Below are positions 1 through 8,315 of a stretch of DNA of 64,000 nt, one piece after another (positions within the stretch are counted from its first letter, which is position 1; every line of letters begins with the position of its first letter). This DNA comes from Planctomycetaceae bacterium. Lineage in GTDB: Bacteria; Planctomycetota; Planctomycetia; Planctomycetales; Planctomycetaceae. Under the pieces are notes generated by a model. The model was not told the DNA's origin. It ran no database searches and saw only the letters and a program-made list of their open reading frames with translations. The position numbers were made by a program, and so were the translations under genes. The stretch spans positions 189,978-253,977 of the forward strand of contig JAWKTX010000012.1 in the NCBI GenBank assembly GCA_041398825.1. Reading direction: 5' to 3'.

Positions 1-1443
1 GAGTCGCATACAACGGATGGCGTAACGGGAACCGGTGAACGGCCGCTGCGCTGGTTCGAGGGCATCACAGGTTATCAGTGGCTTGTGCTCTTGATCGCCT
101 CACTGGGATGGGTTTTCGATGTCTTCGAGGGCCAGGTGTTCGTCGCCAGTATGAACGACGCAATGCCCCAGTTGCTTGGGGCAAGCTCAACAGCGGTCGA
201 CGAAGTGACCCGCAAGGTCATCGCCTCGTGGAATAACTACGCTCTTGCTTCGTTTCTGCTGGGCGGAGCTTTCGGTGGAATTCTCTTTGGAATGCTCAGC
301 GACAGAATCGGGCGTTCCAGGACGATGATCATCACGATCCTGTTCTATTCCATCTTCACCTGCGTCACGGCACTTGCAAATGCTCCCTGGCAGATGGTGG
401 CTCTGCGATTCCTGGTTGCGATGGGTGTCGGCGGGGAGTGGGCGGTAGCCAGTGCCATGGTGGCCGAGGTGATGCCCCGCCGTTCGCGGGCAGTGATGGG
501 CTCAATCTTTCATGCGTCCAGTGTCTTCGGAACGCTGATGGCGGTCGCCGTGGGCTATTTTATCATCAGTGCTCAGATCCTGGGCGAGAATACCTGGCGA
601 CTGGGATTTGTTATAGGCGTCGTACCTGCACTGTTGACGGTATTCATTCGCTGGAAAATGCGGGAGCCAGAACAATGGGTCGAAGCCAAGAAGCGGGAAT
701 CAGAGGATGCGACCCAGGCAACCGGATCACTGCCCGACCTTTTCCACAGCAAATACATTCGCAACACCATCGTCGGCACAGCCCTGGCAACGATTGGTCT
801 GACGACATTCTGGGGATGCCATATCTACGGCAAAGACACACTGAAGCGTCGCGTCGACAAGGATCAGGAAATCGTTCTGACCGAAGCGGGTCTGGGTGAA
901 ATCGACTGGGAATCTGCAAATGAAGAGCAAAAGGCTGCTCGAGATACGGCGATGCGAAATCACAAGAGCGTTGTCAAACGCGAAGAGATGACCGGGATGT
1001 TTCTTGTGATGGTGCTTGGCGGCGGATTGGGGCTCGTGCTGTTCGGAGCCATCTCGAATGTCCTCGGACGCAAGGGGGCATTCGTGTTTTATCATGTCGG
1101 TGCGTTTGCCGCCGCAATGATCTTGTTCTTTGTGCTGGCTCCAGGTGACTATTCCAGGACCGTGCTTCTGTTGTTTCTTCCGGTGTTTGGATTTCTGACG
1201 CTGGGAATGCATGCGGGGTATGCCGTTTACTTTCCGGAATTGTTTCCGACTCGCCTTCGCGGTACCGGAACCGGATTCTGTTTCAACGCAGGCCGGATTG
1301 GTTCGGCTATGGTGATCGCAATTTCCGCTATACAGAAATGGACACCGTCCCAGTCGTCGCAATATATGATTCCATTGTTCGCCGTCGGCGTCGTTGTCAC
1401 TCTTCTAGCGCGAGAAACCCGGGGCGAAGAGTTGCCCGATTGA
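1..1443 (+). CDS. MFS transporter, 5'-truncated by window edge
   Basis: Major facilitator superfamily permease of the sugar/organic-acid type, inner membrane. The reading frame is open from base 1 with no upstream stop, so the true start lies outside the window; the GTG at 85 is probably internal. About 480 residues are visible. The motif-A loop after TM2 (GMLSDRIGRSR, near residue 97) and its second-half copy (GAISNVLGRKG, near 350) are clear, as is the FPTRLRGTGTG segment before the last helices. A hydrophilic, highly charged stretch of about 50 residues (roughly 279-330) separates TM7 from TM8, which is longer than usual. Substrate cannot be told from sequence. Confidence 0.85.
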   Translation, partial: ESHTTDGVTGTGERPLRWFEGITGYQWLVLLIASLGWVFDVFEGQVFVASMNDAMPQLLGASSTAVDEVTRKVIASWNNYALASFLLGGAFGGILFGMLSDRIGRSRTMIITILFYSIFTCVTALANAPWQMVALRFLVAMGVGGEWAVASAMVAEVMPRRSRAVMGSIFHASSVFGTLMAVAVGYFIISAQILGENTWRLGFVIGVVPALLTVFIRWKMREPEQWVEAKKRESEDATQATGSLPDLFHSKYIRNTIVGTALATIGLTTFWGCHIYGKDTLKRRVDKDQEIVLTEAGLGEIDWESANEEQKAARDTAMRNHKSVVKREEMTGMFLVMVLGGGLGLVLFGAISNVLGRKGAFVFYHVGAFAAAMILFFVLAPGDYSRTVLLLFLPVFGFLTLGMHAGYAVYFPELFPTRLRGTGTGFCFNAGRIGSAMVIAISAIQKWTPSQSSQYMIPLFAVGVVVTLLARETRGEELPD

Positions 1444-1604
1444 TCAACCGCTCAGAAGAATCTGAGCGTGTTAAACGTGTGAAATGCGAGGCTGGGGTTT
1501 TTGCCTCACCCGTCGCCTCAGCATTGAGCGGGTACTGATGTGCGAACGGCGGTTTCCTGAACTGACCGTTCCAGATTTGCGACGGCAAATTCCCGAACGC
1601 GGAG

Positions 1605-2153
1605 TTACTCCGGAAGTCGTTCGAACAGAGTCTGGATGCGCAGCACGGCGGCGTTGCCCGGAAAAGTATGAAAGGTGTGCACGACAAACCCCTCGCTCAG
1701 CAGATCACATTTCATCAGGCTGATGCATTCCGGGCTTGCTGGACTACTACCGGGAGTTACTGTGGCGAGTGTGGCAGTCCTGGCGTCGAATTCCAACTCC
1801 TGATGCAGCTGCAGGTAGATGTCCAGCGGAACGGATTCCAGCTGATAGCTGCAATGGTAACGCATTCTCAACCCGTCGATCATGTGCGTCCGGTAGCCGA
1901 TCAGCCTGCGATCAATAATCCGCATTTGCACCGGCAATGGTGCTTGCTTACACGTGGCTACTTCCGTGAGTGTCCCTTCCGGGGACCGATACTCGATGAC
2001 ATGGCCGTGGTTTGTGAGTCGCATGACGGCTGTATCGTTGCCGACCCCAATGCGAGTCTCCCGCAGTGTGTCAAACAATTCAGGGTGTATAGGTCGCTCG
2101 AAAACGCGCAAAACCATATCTGCGACATCGGGTCGAGCAAAACTGACACTCAT
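1605..2153 (-). CDS. DUF2617 family protein
   Basis: Soluble protein of about 182 residues resembling the DUF2617 family, a group of unknown function that I recall mainly from planctomycetes and actinobacteria. The N-terminus begins with a SFARPDVADM segment followed by RPIHPELF, which is the part I recognise. The frame could start at a TTG at 2171, but the ATG at 2153, preceded by a GGTGA, is preferred. It lies tail to tail with the MFS gene and head to head with the next gene. No catalytic motif is visible. Confidence 0.6.
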   Translation of the reverse strand: MSVSFARPDVADMVLRVFERPIHPELFDTLRETRIGVGNDTAVMRLTNHGHVIEYRSPEGTLTEVATCKQAPLPVQMRIIDRRLIGYRTHMIDGLRMRYHCSYQLESVPLDIYLQLHQELEFDARTATLATVTPGSSPASPECISLMKCDLLSEGFVVHTFHTFPGNAAVLRIQTLFERLPE

Positions 2154-2462
2154 GACGTTCACCGTTTTCAAAAATGCCGACGCAAACTAACACTTGATCA
2201 CACAAGTATAGGAGGTTCCTGCAGGCGAAGAAAACTGCGGATCTGCCGGAAACTTCGACGCCGGAATTAGGACAAATTCTGACGGGAATTCCCTCGCATT
2301 CGGGCGGGCCCTGTTCCTGCCCGGCAACCAGCATTGGCACGTTGGCTTGATTGACGAACGGAAACTGACGAATCAAATGTGCTGTCGTTTCGCGTTTCTG
2401 CCTGTTACCATCCGAGCACATCGTGTTCTGATTTTTCAACAACCACACTGCTCGCCTCACAC

Positions 2463-2951
2463 ATGTCAGAAGTATCCCCCAACAACACAGAGAATTCGTT
2501 ACCAGAAAAGGGCGTGGTATCTCAGGAGAAGATTGAACAGCTCAAGCCGATGGTTGATCGATGTCAGAAGGTAATGTCTGCGGCATGGTTAGTGCGAACC
2601 TTCGTCAAGCATTCGGATGAAGTCGATGACTTTCCGGAGCTGAATGAGATGGCCCGGACTATTTTTGATGTCTACCGCGCGCTGGAAACTCAGACAGACG
2701 ATCCGCAATCATATTTCACCATCGTCCGAAAAAAACTGCCTAAGCTGAAGGCTGCTGCGGTTCAGTTCCAAAAGGACGCGTGGCACGCTTCCACGCACAC
2801 GAACTTCCAGCAGGCAGCCATCTGTGCCATTTTCGTCGGTGAGCAATTGTCAGAACTTCTGACCGAAGCCGAACGTATTGTCCCCAGACCAGCACCTCCT
2901 GCAATTCGCCTGCCGGGCAAGCCAGCCACGGATCAGAAGCTTGAAGAATAA
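2463..2951 (+). CDS. hypothetical protein, helical
   Basis: Protein of 162 residues that I do not recognise. It has no signal peptide or membrane segment and looks alpha-helical (long amphipathic stretches between residues 15 and 140, proline-rich C-terminus). An in-frame ATG exists upstream at 2379, but the ATG at 2463 gives the sequence that reads like a normal cytosolic N-terminus. The stop is followed after 4 bases by the GTG start of the TVP38-family gene, so the two are probably co-transcribed. Confidence 0.6.
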   Translation: MSEVSPNNTENSLPEKGVVSQEKIEQLKPMVDRCQKVMSAAWLVRTFVKHSDEVDDFPELNEMARTIFDVYRALETQTDDPQSYFTIVRKKLPKLKAAAVQFQKDAWHASTHTNFQQAAICAIFVGEQLSELLTEAERIVPRPAPPAIRLPGKPATDQKLEE

Positions 2952-2955
2952 CGAC

Positions 2956-3693
2956 GTGTCTCTGTTTCAGAGAGTCAATCGAATCTGGCCGTGGCTTGTC
3001 CTGATACCTGTTCTCGCGTGCCCCGGTTATTCCTGGTTAACAGGCGGCATCGTCAGCCAACTCTTTGGCGCCGCCGACTCGGCTGCAGACAAGCTGGAAT
3101 TGCTAAAACAGTGGATTCAGTCCTATGGTCTCCTGGCCCCGGTCATTTACGTTGTTTTTGTCATTGTGGAAGTCGTGATCGCTCCCATTCCGGGCCTGAT
3201 GCTTTATGCACCGGGAGGTCTGCTGTTCGGGACATTGTGGGGCGGATTTCTGTCAACGCTGGGCAACGCCGCTGGTGCTGGAATCGCCTGCGCGCTTGCC
3301 AGGCGGCTGGCTGCCTGGTTCGAATCGACTCAGCAAGGGAACTTCCTGAGGACGCCGCAAGCTCAAAAGCTGCGCGTCGGCCTGACGGAACAAGGTCCCA
3401 AACTGATTTTTGCATTGCGATTGAATCCGCTGACGTCCTCGGATCTTGTTTCGTATGCTGCAGGCCTGGCCGGTGTTCGCACATGGCATGTGGTAGTGGC
3501 GACGGGCCTGGGAATGGCTCCCCTCTGCTTCCTGCAATCCTGGCTCTCGGACAGCGTCTTCCACGCCCTGCCACAATTATTCTATCCGTTTTTAATTGCA
3601 GCGACTGTTTACATGGTTGTTGTTGTACGAATCCTGAAGCGCCTGCTCGTGCAGCTTAGTCTGCAGGAAGATTATCCGCAGGAATTGTCTTGA
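2956..3693 (+). CDS. TVP38/TMEM64 (DedA-superfamily) membrane protein
   Basis: Integral membrane protein of about 245 residues with the SNARE-associated/DedA fold found in bacterial and eukaryotic lipid scramblase-like proteins. A hydrophobic helix lies near residues 10-30. The family core (IVEVVIAPIPGLMLYAPGG, near 68-88) is followed by the glycine-rich re-entrant segment, and the conserved arginine segment (FALRLNPLTSSD) is near 152-163. The GTG at 2956 is chosen because it begins just before the first helix; longer in-frame starts overlap the preceding gene. The 3' end overlaps the convergent histidine kinase gene by 38 bases. Confidence 0.75.
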   Translation: MSLFQRVNRIWPWLVLIPVLACPGYSWLTGGIVSQLFGAADSAADKLELLKQWIQSYGLLAPVIYVVFVIVEVVIAPIPGLMLYAPGGLLFGTLWGGFLSTLGNAAGAGIACALARRLAAWFESTQQGNFLRTPQAQKLRVGLTEQGPKLIFALRLNPLTSSDLVSYAAGLAGVRTWHVVVATGLGMAPLCFLQSWLSDSVFHALPQLFYPFLIAATVYMVVVVRILKRLLVQLSLQEDYPQELS

Positions 3694-5371
3694 TCTCGTC
3701 AGTTTTTGAACCGGCCAGTGACGACCGCCTGACAGAAAGGCAAAATGTGCAGCCGCGTTCCGCATTGTTCAGTGCTCTCAGCGCCCCATTTTGCGATTCT
3801 GCAACGCTTCGACTGATAGCGAGTCCGATGCCCAGACCTTCTTGCTTTGTTGTATGAAAGCGATCAAACACTTTTCCGGGATTCTCTTTGGGTAACCCTG
3901 GTCCGTTGTCCTGGATACAAACTTCGATGAATCGCTGATCCTGCGAGCATGCCGCGGAAACCAGAATTTCAGGTGCCGGCGAGGTCTGTTCTTCACAGGC
4001 TTCGATCGCGTTGACGAGCAGATTGATGAGAATCTGCGTTGTCTGAATTTCATCCACTCTTGCAATCCATAGTTGTTGGTCGTGGCTTTGGCCCCATCGT
4101 CCGGTATCCAAACGCCACGAGCATCGCAGGTGGACATTGCGATTCATGGCCTTACTTTCAACCATTTGAACAGCACGTTCGCAGATTTCGATCATGTCGT
4201 GATCTTCAATCCTGAGAGAACGAAACTGAACAAACTCACGAATGCGGACGAGGATACCAGACGCATGCTCCACTGCATCCAGAATCTTCTGCATCGTTCC
4301 AGATACACTTCTACGAGAGAGTTTCGATCCTTTCAGCCGCATTTGCACAATGCCGCATTGAAACATGATCGACTGGAGTGGCTGATTGATCTGATGGGCA
4401 AATTCTGTGTTGATCTGACCAAGCAGAGTCAGCCGAGCCACGCGATTCACATGCGCCTGCAGCTCATTCAGCTTCTCCTGCTGCGTCCTGTCCACGTCGA
4501 TATCAGTGAAGTAAAACGTAAAGGTCTCTGTCGCTGAATTCGACTGCACCCGCACGCGATACCATGACCTTGCGCCTAATTCCCATCCGATCAGAACGTC
4601 ACAGGATGCAGGCCTGTCTTCGGTCATTGCGAGCTGAACGGACTGGTTCAGTTTTGCCATTGTTTGTTCAGGGAGAATCGCGGACAGAGATGTTCCGACG
4701 ATTTCGGGTGCTGTGGCTCCGAATGAGAGGACTTTTCTCACGCGGAAATCATGTCCCGTCACGGCGGCAAAATCACATGACGCGTCGGCAATTCGTCTCC
4801 ATTCACGATGTTGCCGTTTTTGAATCGCCATCCGTCTGGCAGATCGCATTTTCTCCGCGAGCAGCTGGCCGATGATTCGAATCTGTTGACACCCTCTCGA
4901 ATCGATATGCTGGCTGCCCTCACTGTGAGCCAGAACAATCAAGCCACGCAGCTTCTTCCCTCGATCAATGGGTATCAGCAGCAGGCCGTTCAACTGGGTC
5001 TCAGACAAGAGTGTCAACAGCAGGCGGCTTCCACCGAACTGACCTTTTTCCAGGTGCAGGGGCTGCTGACTGTCCAGGCTTCTGATGACTTGTGATGACA
5101 GGATTGTGAGTGGCACATCTGCCATGGACTTTCGCAAATCAAGACGCGTTCTTGCGGACGATGACAGCAGGGAGATTCTGCGCGGCTGTGTCTTACCGGT
5201 GGATATCCGGAAGTAGAACACTTCCGGAATACCAACACGCCTTGCCAGGCCCAGGAGCACTTCCTGCAGCTGATCTCGCACTTTTCGGGGCGACGATACA
5301 TTGGCCAAGTAGTCGATGACTCTTGAGGTGTATCGTTGAAGGGCGTCATTATCCCGTTCTTGAAGCGCCAT
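3656..5371 (-). CDS. sensor histidine kinase (NtrB-like)
   Basis: Two-component sensor kinase of 571 residues. The N-terminal 170 residues look like a GAF-type sensor, then a PAS-like region (about 180-300), then the kinase core: H-box FAHQINQPLQSI with the phospho-accepting His near 326, N-box NLLVNAIEA near 450, G1 box DNGPGL near 485 and G2 box GLGIGLAIS near 509. No transmembrane helices are evident, so it is probably cytosolic. The HQINQPL form of the H-box is typical of HisKA kinases of the NtrB/DctB class. No response regulator is adjacent, so its partner is encoded elsewhere. Confidence 0.85.
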   Translation of the reverse strand: MALQERDNDALQRYTSRVIDYLANVSSPRKVRDQLQEVLLGLARRVGIPEVFYFRISTGKTQPRRISLLSSSARTRLDLRKSMADVPLTILSSQVIRSLDSQQPLHLEKGQFGGSRLLLTLLSETQLNGLLLIPIDRGKKLRGLIVLAHSEGSQHIDSRGCQQIRIIGQLLAEKMRSARRMAIQKRQHREWRRIADASCDFAAVTGHDFRVRKVLSFGATAPEIVGTSLSAILPEQTMAKLNQSVQLAMTEDRPASCDVLIGWELGARSWYRVRVQSNSATETFTFYFTDIDVDRTQQEKLNELQAHVNRVARLTLLGQINTEFAHQINQPLQSIMFQCGIVQMRLKGSKLSRRSVSGTMQKILDAVEHASGILVRIREFVQFRSLRIEDHDMIEICERAVQMVESKAMNRNVHLRCSWRLDTGRWGQSHDQQLWIARVDEIQTTQILINLLVNAIEACEEQTSPAPEILVSAACSQDQRFIEVCIQDNGPGLPKENPGKVFDRFHTTKQEGLGIGLAISRSVAESQNGALRALNNAERGCTFCLSVRRSSLAGSKTDEIKTIPADNLPAD

Positions 5372-5491
5372 ATCTCACCGGGAAAAACTGTACCCGTTTG
5401 TCAGCTGTGATCGCACACAGGCCCAGGGGTGAATCGCCCCGGATACGAGACGATACCCGGTTACCATAGGTTTTGCAAAAAGATCCTGAGA

Positions 5492-8110
5492 CTACTTTGC
5501 CGTAAAAACGAAGCCGTCAGGCGTGGCATCGATAAATATCGTGTCGCCCGGATTGAACCTCCCCGAAAGAATTTCATTCGCAAGCCCGTTCTGAAGACGC
5601 TGCTGAATGACGCGTTTCAGGGGACGAGCGCCATAGGCCGGATCATATCCTTCGTTCGCCAGAAGTAGTTTTGCATTGTCGCTCACTTCCAGCTTATATC
5701 CATTGCGTTCCAGTTGTGAATTCAGTCGCCCAAGCTGAAGATCGACAATTTCGCGAATCTCCTCCCGCCCCAGTGGATGGAAGACAATGACTTCGTCCAC
5801 TCGGTTTAGGAATTCCGGCAGGAACTCTTTCTGCAGAATTCCCATCACAGCCTTGTGAATCGCAGCTTCGTCAGATGTACCGGACATCTCCTGAATCATG
5901 TGACTGCCGATGTTGGAAGTCATCACCACAATGGTGTTCGTGAAGTCGACGGTTCTTCCCTGACTGTCTGTCAGTCGGCCATCATCCAGCAGCTGGAGCA
6001 GCACATTGAAGACATCGCGGTGGGCCTTTTCGATTTCATCCAGCAGAAGAACACAATAAGGATTACGCCGAACAGCTTCGGTGAGTCGACCGCCTTCTTC
6101 ATACCCCACGTATCCCGGTGGCGCACCAATTAACCGAGCAACGCTGTGTCGCTCCATGAACTCGCTCATGTCAATTCGCACCATGTTTCGTTCATCGTCA
6201 AACAGAAAGCCGGCAAGTGCCTTGCACAATTCCGTCTTACCGACACCGGTAGGGCCCAGAAACATGAAAGAGCCGATGGGGCGATTGGGGTCCTGCATGC
6301 CAGAGCGAGCGCGTCGAACAGCATTGCTGACGGCTTCAACAGCTTCATGCTGATTGATCATGCGTTTATGAATTTCATCTTCCATGCGGATCAGCTTCTC
6401 TCGTTCGCCCTGCATCATGCGAGCGACCGGAATTCCTGTCCACAAGCTGACAACCTTCGCGATGTCTTCGTCGGTCACTTCTTCGCGAAGAAGTCGATCG
6501 TCAGGGTTGTCATTCAATTCTGCACTCTTTGCTTCCAGCTGCGCTAACTGGGCTTCGGCCTGTTTGAGTTGTTGTTCAGCATTTTGCGCTTCGACGAAGT
6601 CCTCGTTCCTCAGTGTCTGCTGTGCTCGGGAAAAGGCCTGCTGAAACGTGGTTCTCAGCCGTTCAATGTCTTCTTTCAGGGGCTTGAGGCCTGACAGAGC
6701 TCCCTTTTCTGCTTCCCATTTCGCTTTCAGCTGATTTGTCGATTCTTCACGTTCCGCAATCTGACGCTTGAGTTCCAGCAATCGCTCTCTGCTTTCGTCA
6801 CTGGTTTCCTTCTCCAGCGCGGCTGCTTCAATCTGCATGCGAGTGAGCTGTCGTGTCGCTTCGTCGATTTCCGCCGGCATCGAATCGATTTCCATGCGCA
6901 GACGACTCGCAGCTTCGTCGACGAGATCAATTGCCTTGTCCGGAAGAAAACGATCTGAGATGTATCGGTCGGACAAAGTAGCGGCTGAAATGATGGCATC
7001 ATCCGTAATGCGGACGCCATGGTGGGTTTCGTAACGCTCCTTCAGACCTCGCAGAATAGAGATTGTGTCTTCTACATTGGGCTCCTGCACCATCACCGGC
7101 TGGAATCGCCGTTCGAGAGCCGGATCTTTTTCAATATGCTTACGGTATTCGTCGAGCGTTGTTGCACCGACGCAGTGCAATTCACCTCGAGCCAGCGCTG
7201 GTTTCAGAAGGTTGGACGCATCCATCGCTCCCTCTGCACCTCCAGCGCCAACGACGGTGTGAAGTTCGTCGATGAACATGATGATCTGGCCGTTGGAATC
7301 GCCGACCTCTTTGAGCACCGCTTTCAGGCGGTCTTCGAACTCTCCGCGATACTTTGCACCAGCAACCAGCGCACCCATATCCAGGGCGAATACTTTCTTA
7401 TTCTTCAGGTTCTGGGGAACATCGCCCAGAACGATTCGGTGTGCCAGACCTTCAACGATGGCTGTCTTTCCAACTCCCGGTTCACCAATCAGCACCGGGT
7501 TGTTCTTGCGCCGGCGCGACAGAACCTGAATGACGCGACGGATCTCTGTGTCTCGACCAATCACGGGGTCAATTTTGCCTTCGCGGGCGAGGGCAACAAG
7601 TTCGCGCCCATATTTTTCAAGGGCCTGATATTTGTCTTCGGGATTCTGGTCCTGCACGGTCTGGCCTCCTCGTATATCTTTCACTGCTTCAAGAATATCA
7701 TTCTGATCGACGCCATTCAGTTCGAGCAGGCGTTTGGCCTGATCCTCCACCTGAGTCAAACCGATCAGGAGATGTTCGGTTGATGTAAACTGATCTCCCA
7801 TCGAATCGGCCTGAGTTTGCGCGGCCGTCAGCACCCTGATGGCTTCGCTTCCTGCACTGACCGGCTCATTGCCGCTGCTGGTTGATTGAGGCAGGCGATT
7901 CAACTCGCCTTCAATCATGGTGGTCAGCTGGCCGAGATTGACATTCATCTTCTGCAACAGCGGTTTTACGATCCCCTGTTGTTCATCAAGAAGTGCCTTC
8001 AGGATGTGAATCGGGCGAAGGATGCGATGCTGACGACTTTCTGCGAGTTGCTGCGATCGCTGCACAGCTTCGCTCGCTTTGACGGTGAGTTTTCCGGGAT
8101 CAAAAGCCAT
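5492..8110 (-). CDS. clpB: ATP-dependent chaperone ClpB
   Basis: Hsp100 disaggregase of 872 residues, normal length for ClpB. It has the N-terminal Clp repeat domain (1-150), first AAA+ module with Walker A GEPGVGKT near 206, the coiled-coil middle domain (about 410-530) that separates ClpB from ClpA/C, and the second AAA+ module with GPTGVGKT near 616. It cooperates with DnaK to resolubilise aggregates; dnaK lies directly upstream on the same strand, 205 bases away, with a terminator hairpin between them. The ATG at 8110 has a GAAGGAATT ribosome site. A GC-rich hairpin occupies the leader. Confidence 0.97.
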   Translation of the reverse strand: MAFDPGKLTVKASEAVQRSQQLAESRQHRILRPIHILKALLDEQQGIVKPLLQKMNVNLGQLTTMIEGELNRLPQSTSSGNEPVSAGSEAIRVLTAAQTQADSMGDQFTSTEHLLIGLTQVEDQAKRLLELNGVDQNDILEAVKDIRGGQTVQDQNPEDKYQALEKYGRELVALAREGKIDPVIGRDTEIRRVIQVLSRRRKNNPVLIGEPGVGKTAIVEGLAHRIVLGDVPQNLKNKKVFALDMGALVAGAKYRGEFEDRLKAVLKEVGDSNGQIIMFIDELHTVVGAGGAEGAMDASNLLKPALARGELHCVGATTLDEYRKHIEKDPALERRFQPVMVQEPNVEDTISILRGLKERYETHHGVRITDDAIISAATLSDRYISDRFLPDKAIDLVDEAASRLRMEIDSMPAEIDEATRQLTRMQIEAAALEKETSDESRERLLELKRQIAEREESTNQLKAKWEAEKGALSGLKPLKEDIERLRTTFQQAFSRAQQTLRNEDFVEAQNAEQQLKQAEAQLAQLEAKSAELNDNPDDRLLREEVTDEDIAKVVSLWTGIPVARMMQGEREKLIRMEDEIHKRMINQHEAVEAVSNAVRRARSGMQDPNRPIGSFMFLGPTGVGKTELCKALAGFLFDDERNMVRIDMSEFMERHSVARLIGAPPGYVGYEEGGRLTEAVRRNPYCVLLLDEIEKAHRDVFNVLLQLLDDGRLTDSQGRTVDFTNTIVVMTSNIGSHMIQEMSGTSDEAAIHKAVMGILQKEFLPEFLNRVDEVIVFHPLGREEIREIVDLQLGRLNSQLERNGYKLEVSDNAKLLLANEGYDPAYGARPLKRVIQQRLQNGLANEILSGRFNPGDTIFIDATPDGFVFTAK

Positions 8111-8133
8111 GGCGGAATTCCTTCAGGCACAAG

Positions 8134-8162
8134 CTCCGCGCGCAACGGGAGCCCGCGCGGAG
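8134..8162 (-). promoter_or_regulatory. GC-rich leader hairpin upstream of clpB
   Basis: A 9-bp perfect inverted repeat (CTCCGCGCG / CGCGCGGAG) with an 11-base loop lies 24 bases before the clpB start codon, just upstream of the Shine-Dalgarno sequence. It could be a 5'-UTR structure affecting clpB translation or message stability. The role is inference only. Confidence 0.4.
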
Positions 8163-8269
8163 ATTCGGAAAGACAAACAGGTCCAGACAGGGAGATTCAG
8201 GGATGGGAGCTCGATGTCATACATCGAACCGGTGGGGCGGGGTGACAGCTGTTCCTCAATTTTCTGAAA

Positions 8270-8300
8270 GAAGCCCGGCATCATTCGGATACCGGGCTTC
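8270..8300 (-). terminator. hairpin terminator after dnaK
   Basis: Inverted repeat GAAGCCCGG / CCGGGCTTC with a 13-base loop, 16 bases past the dnaK stop codon on the minus strand. The downstream T-run is weak. It probably separates dnaK and clpB transcripts. Confidence 0.6.
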
Positions 8301-8315
8301 TGAATCATTCGAACT

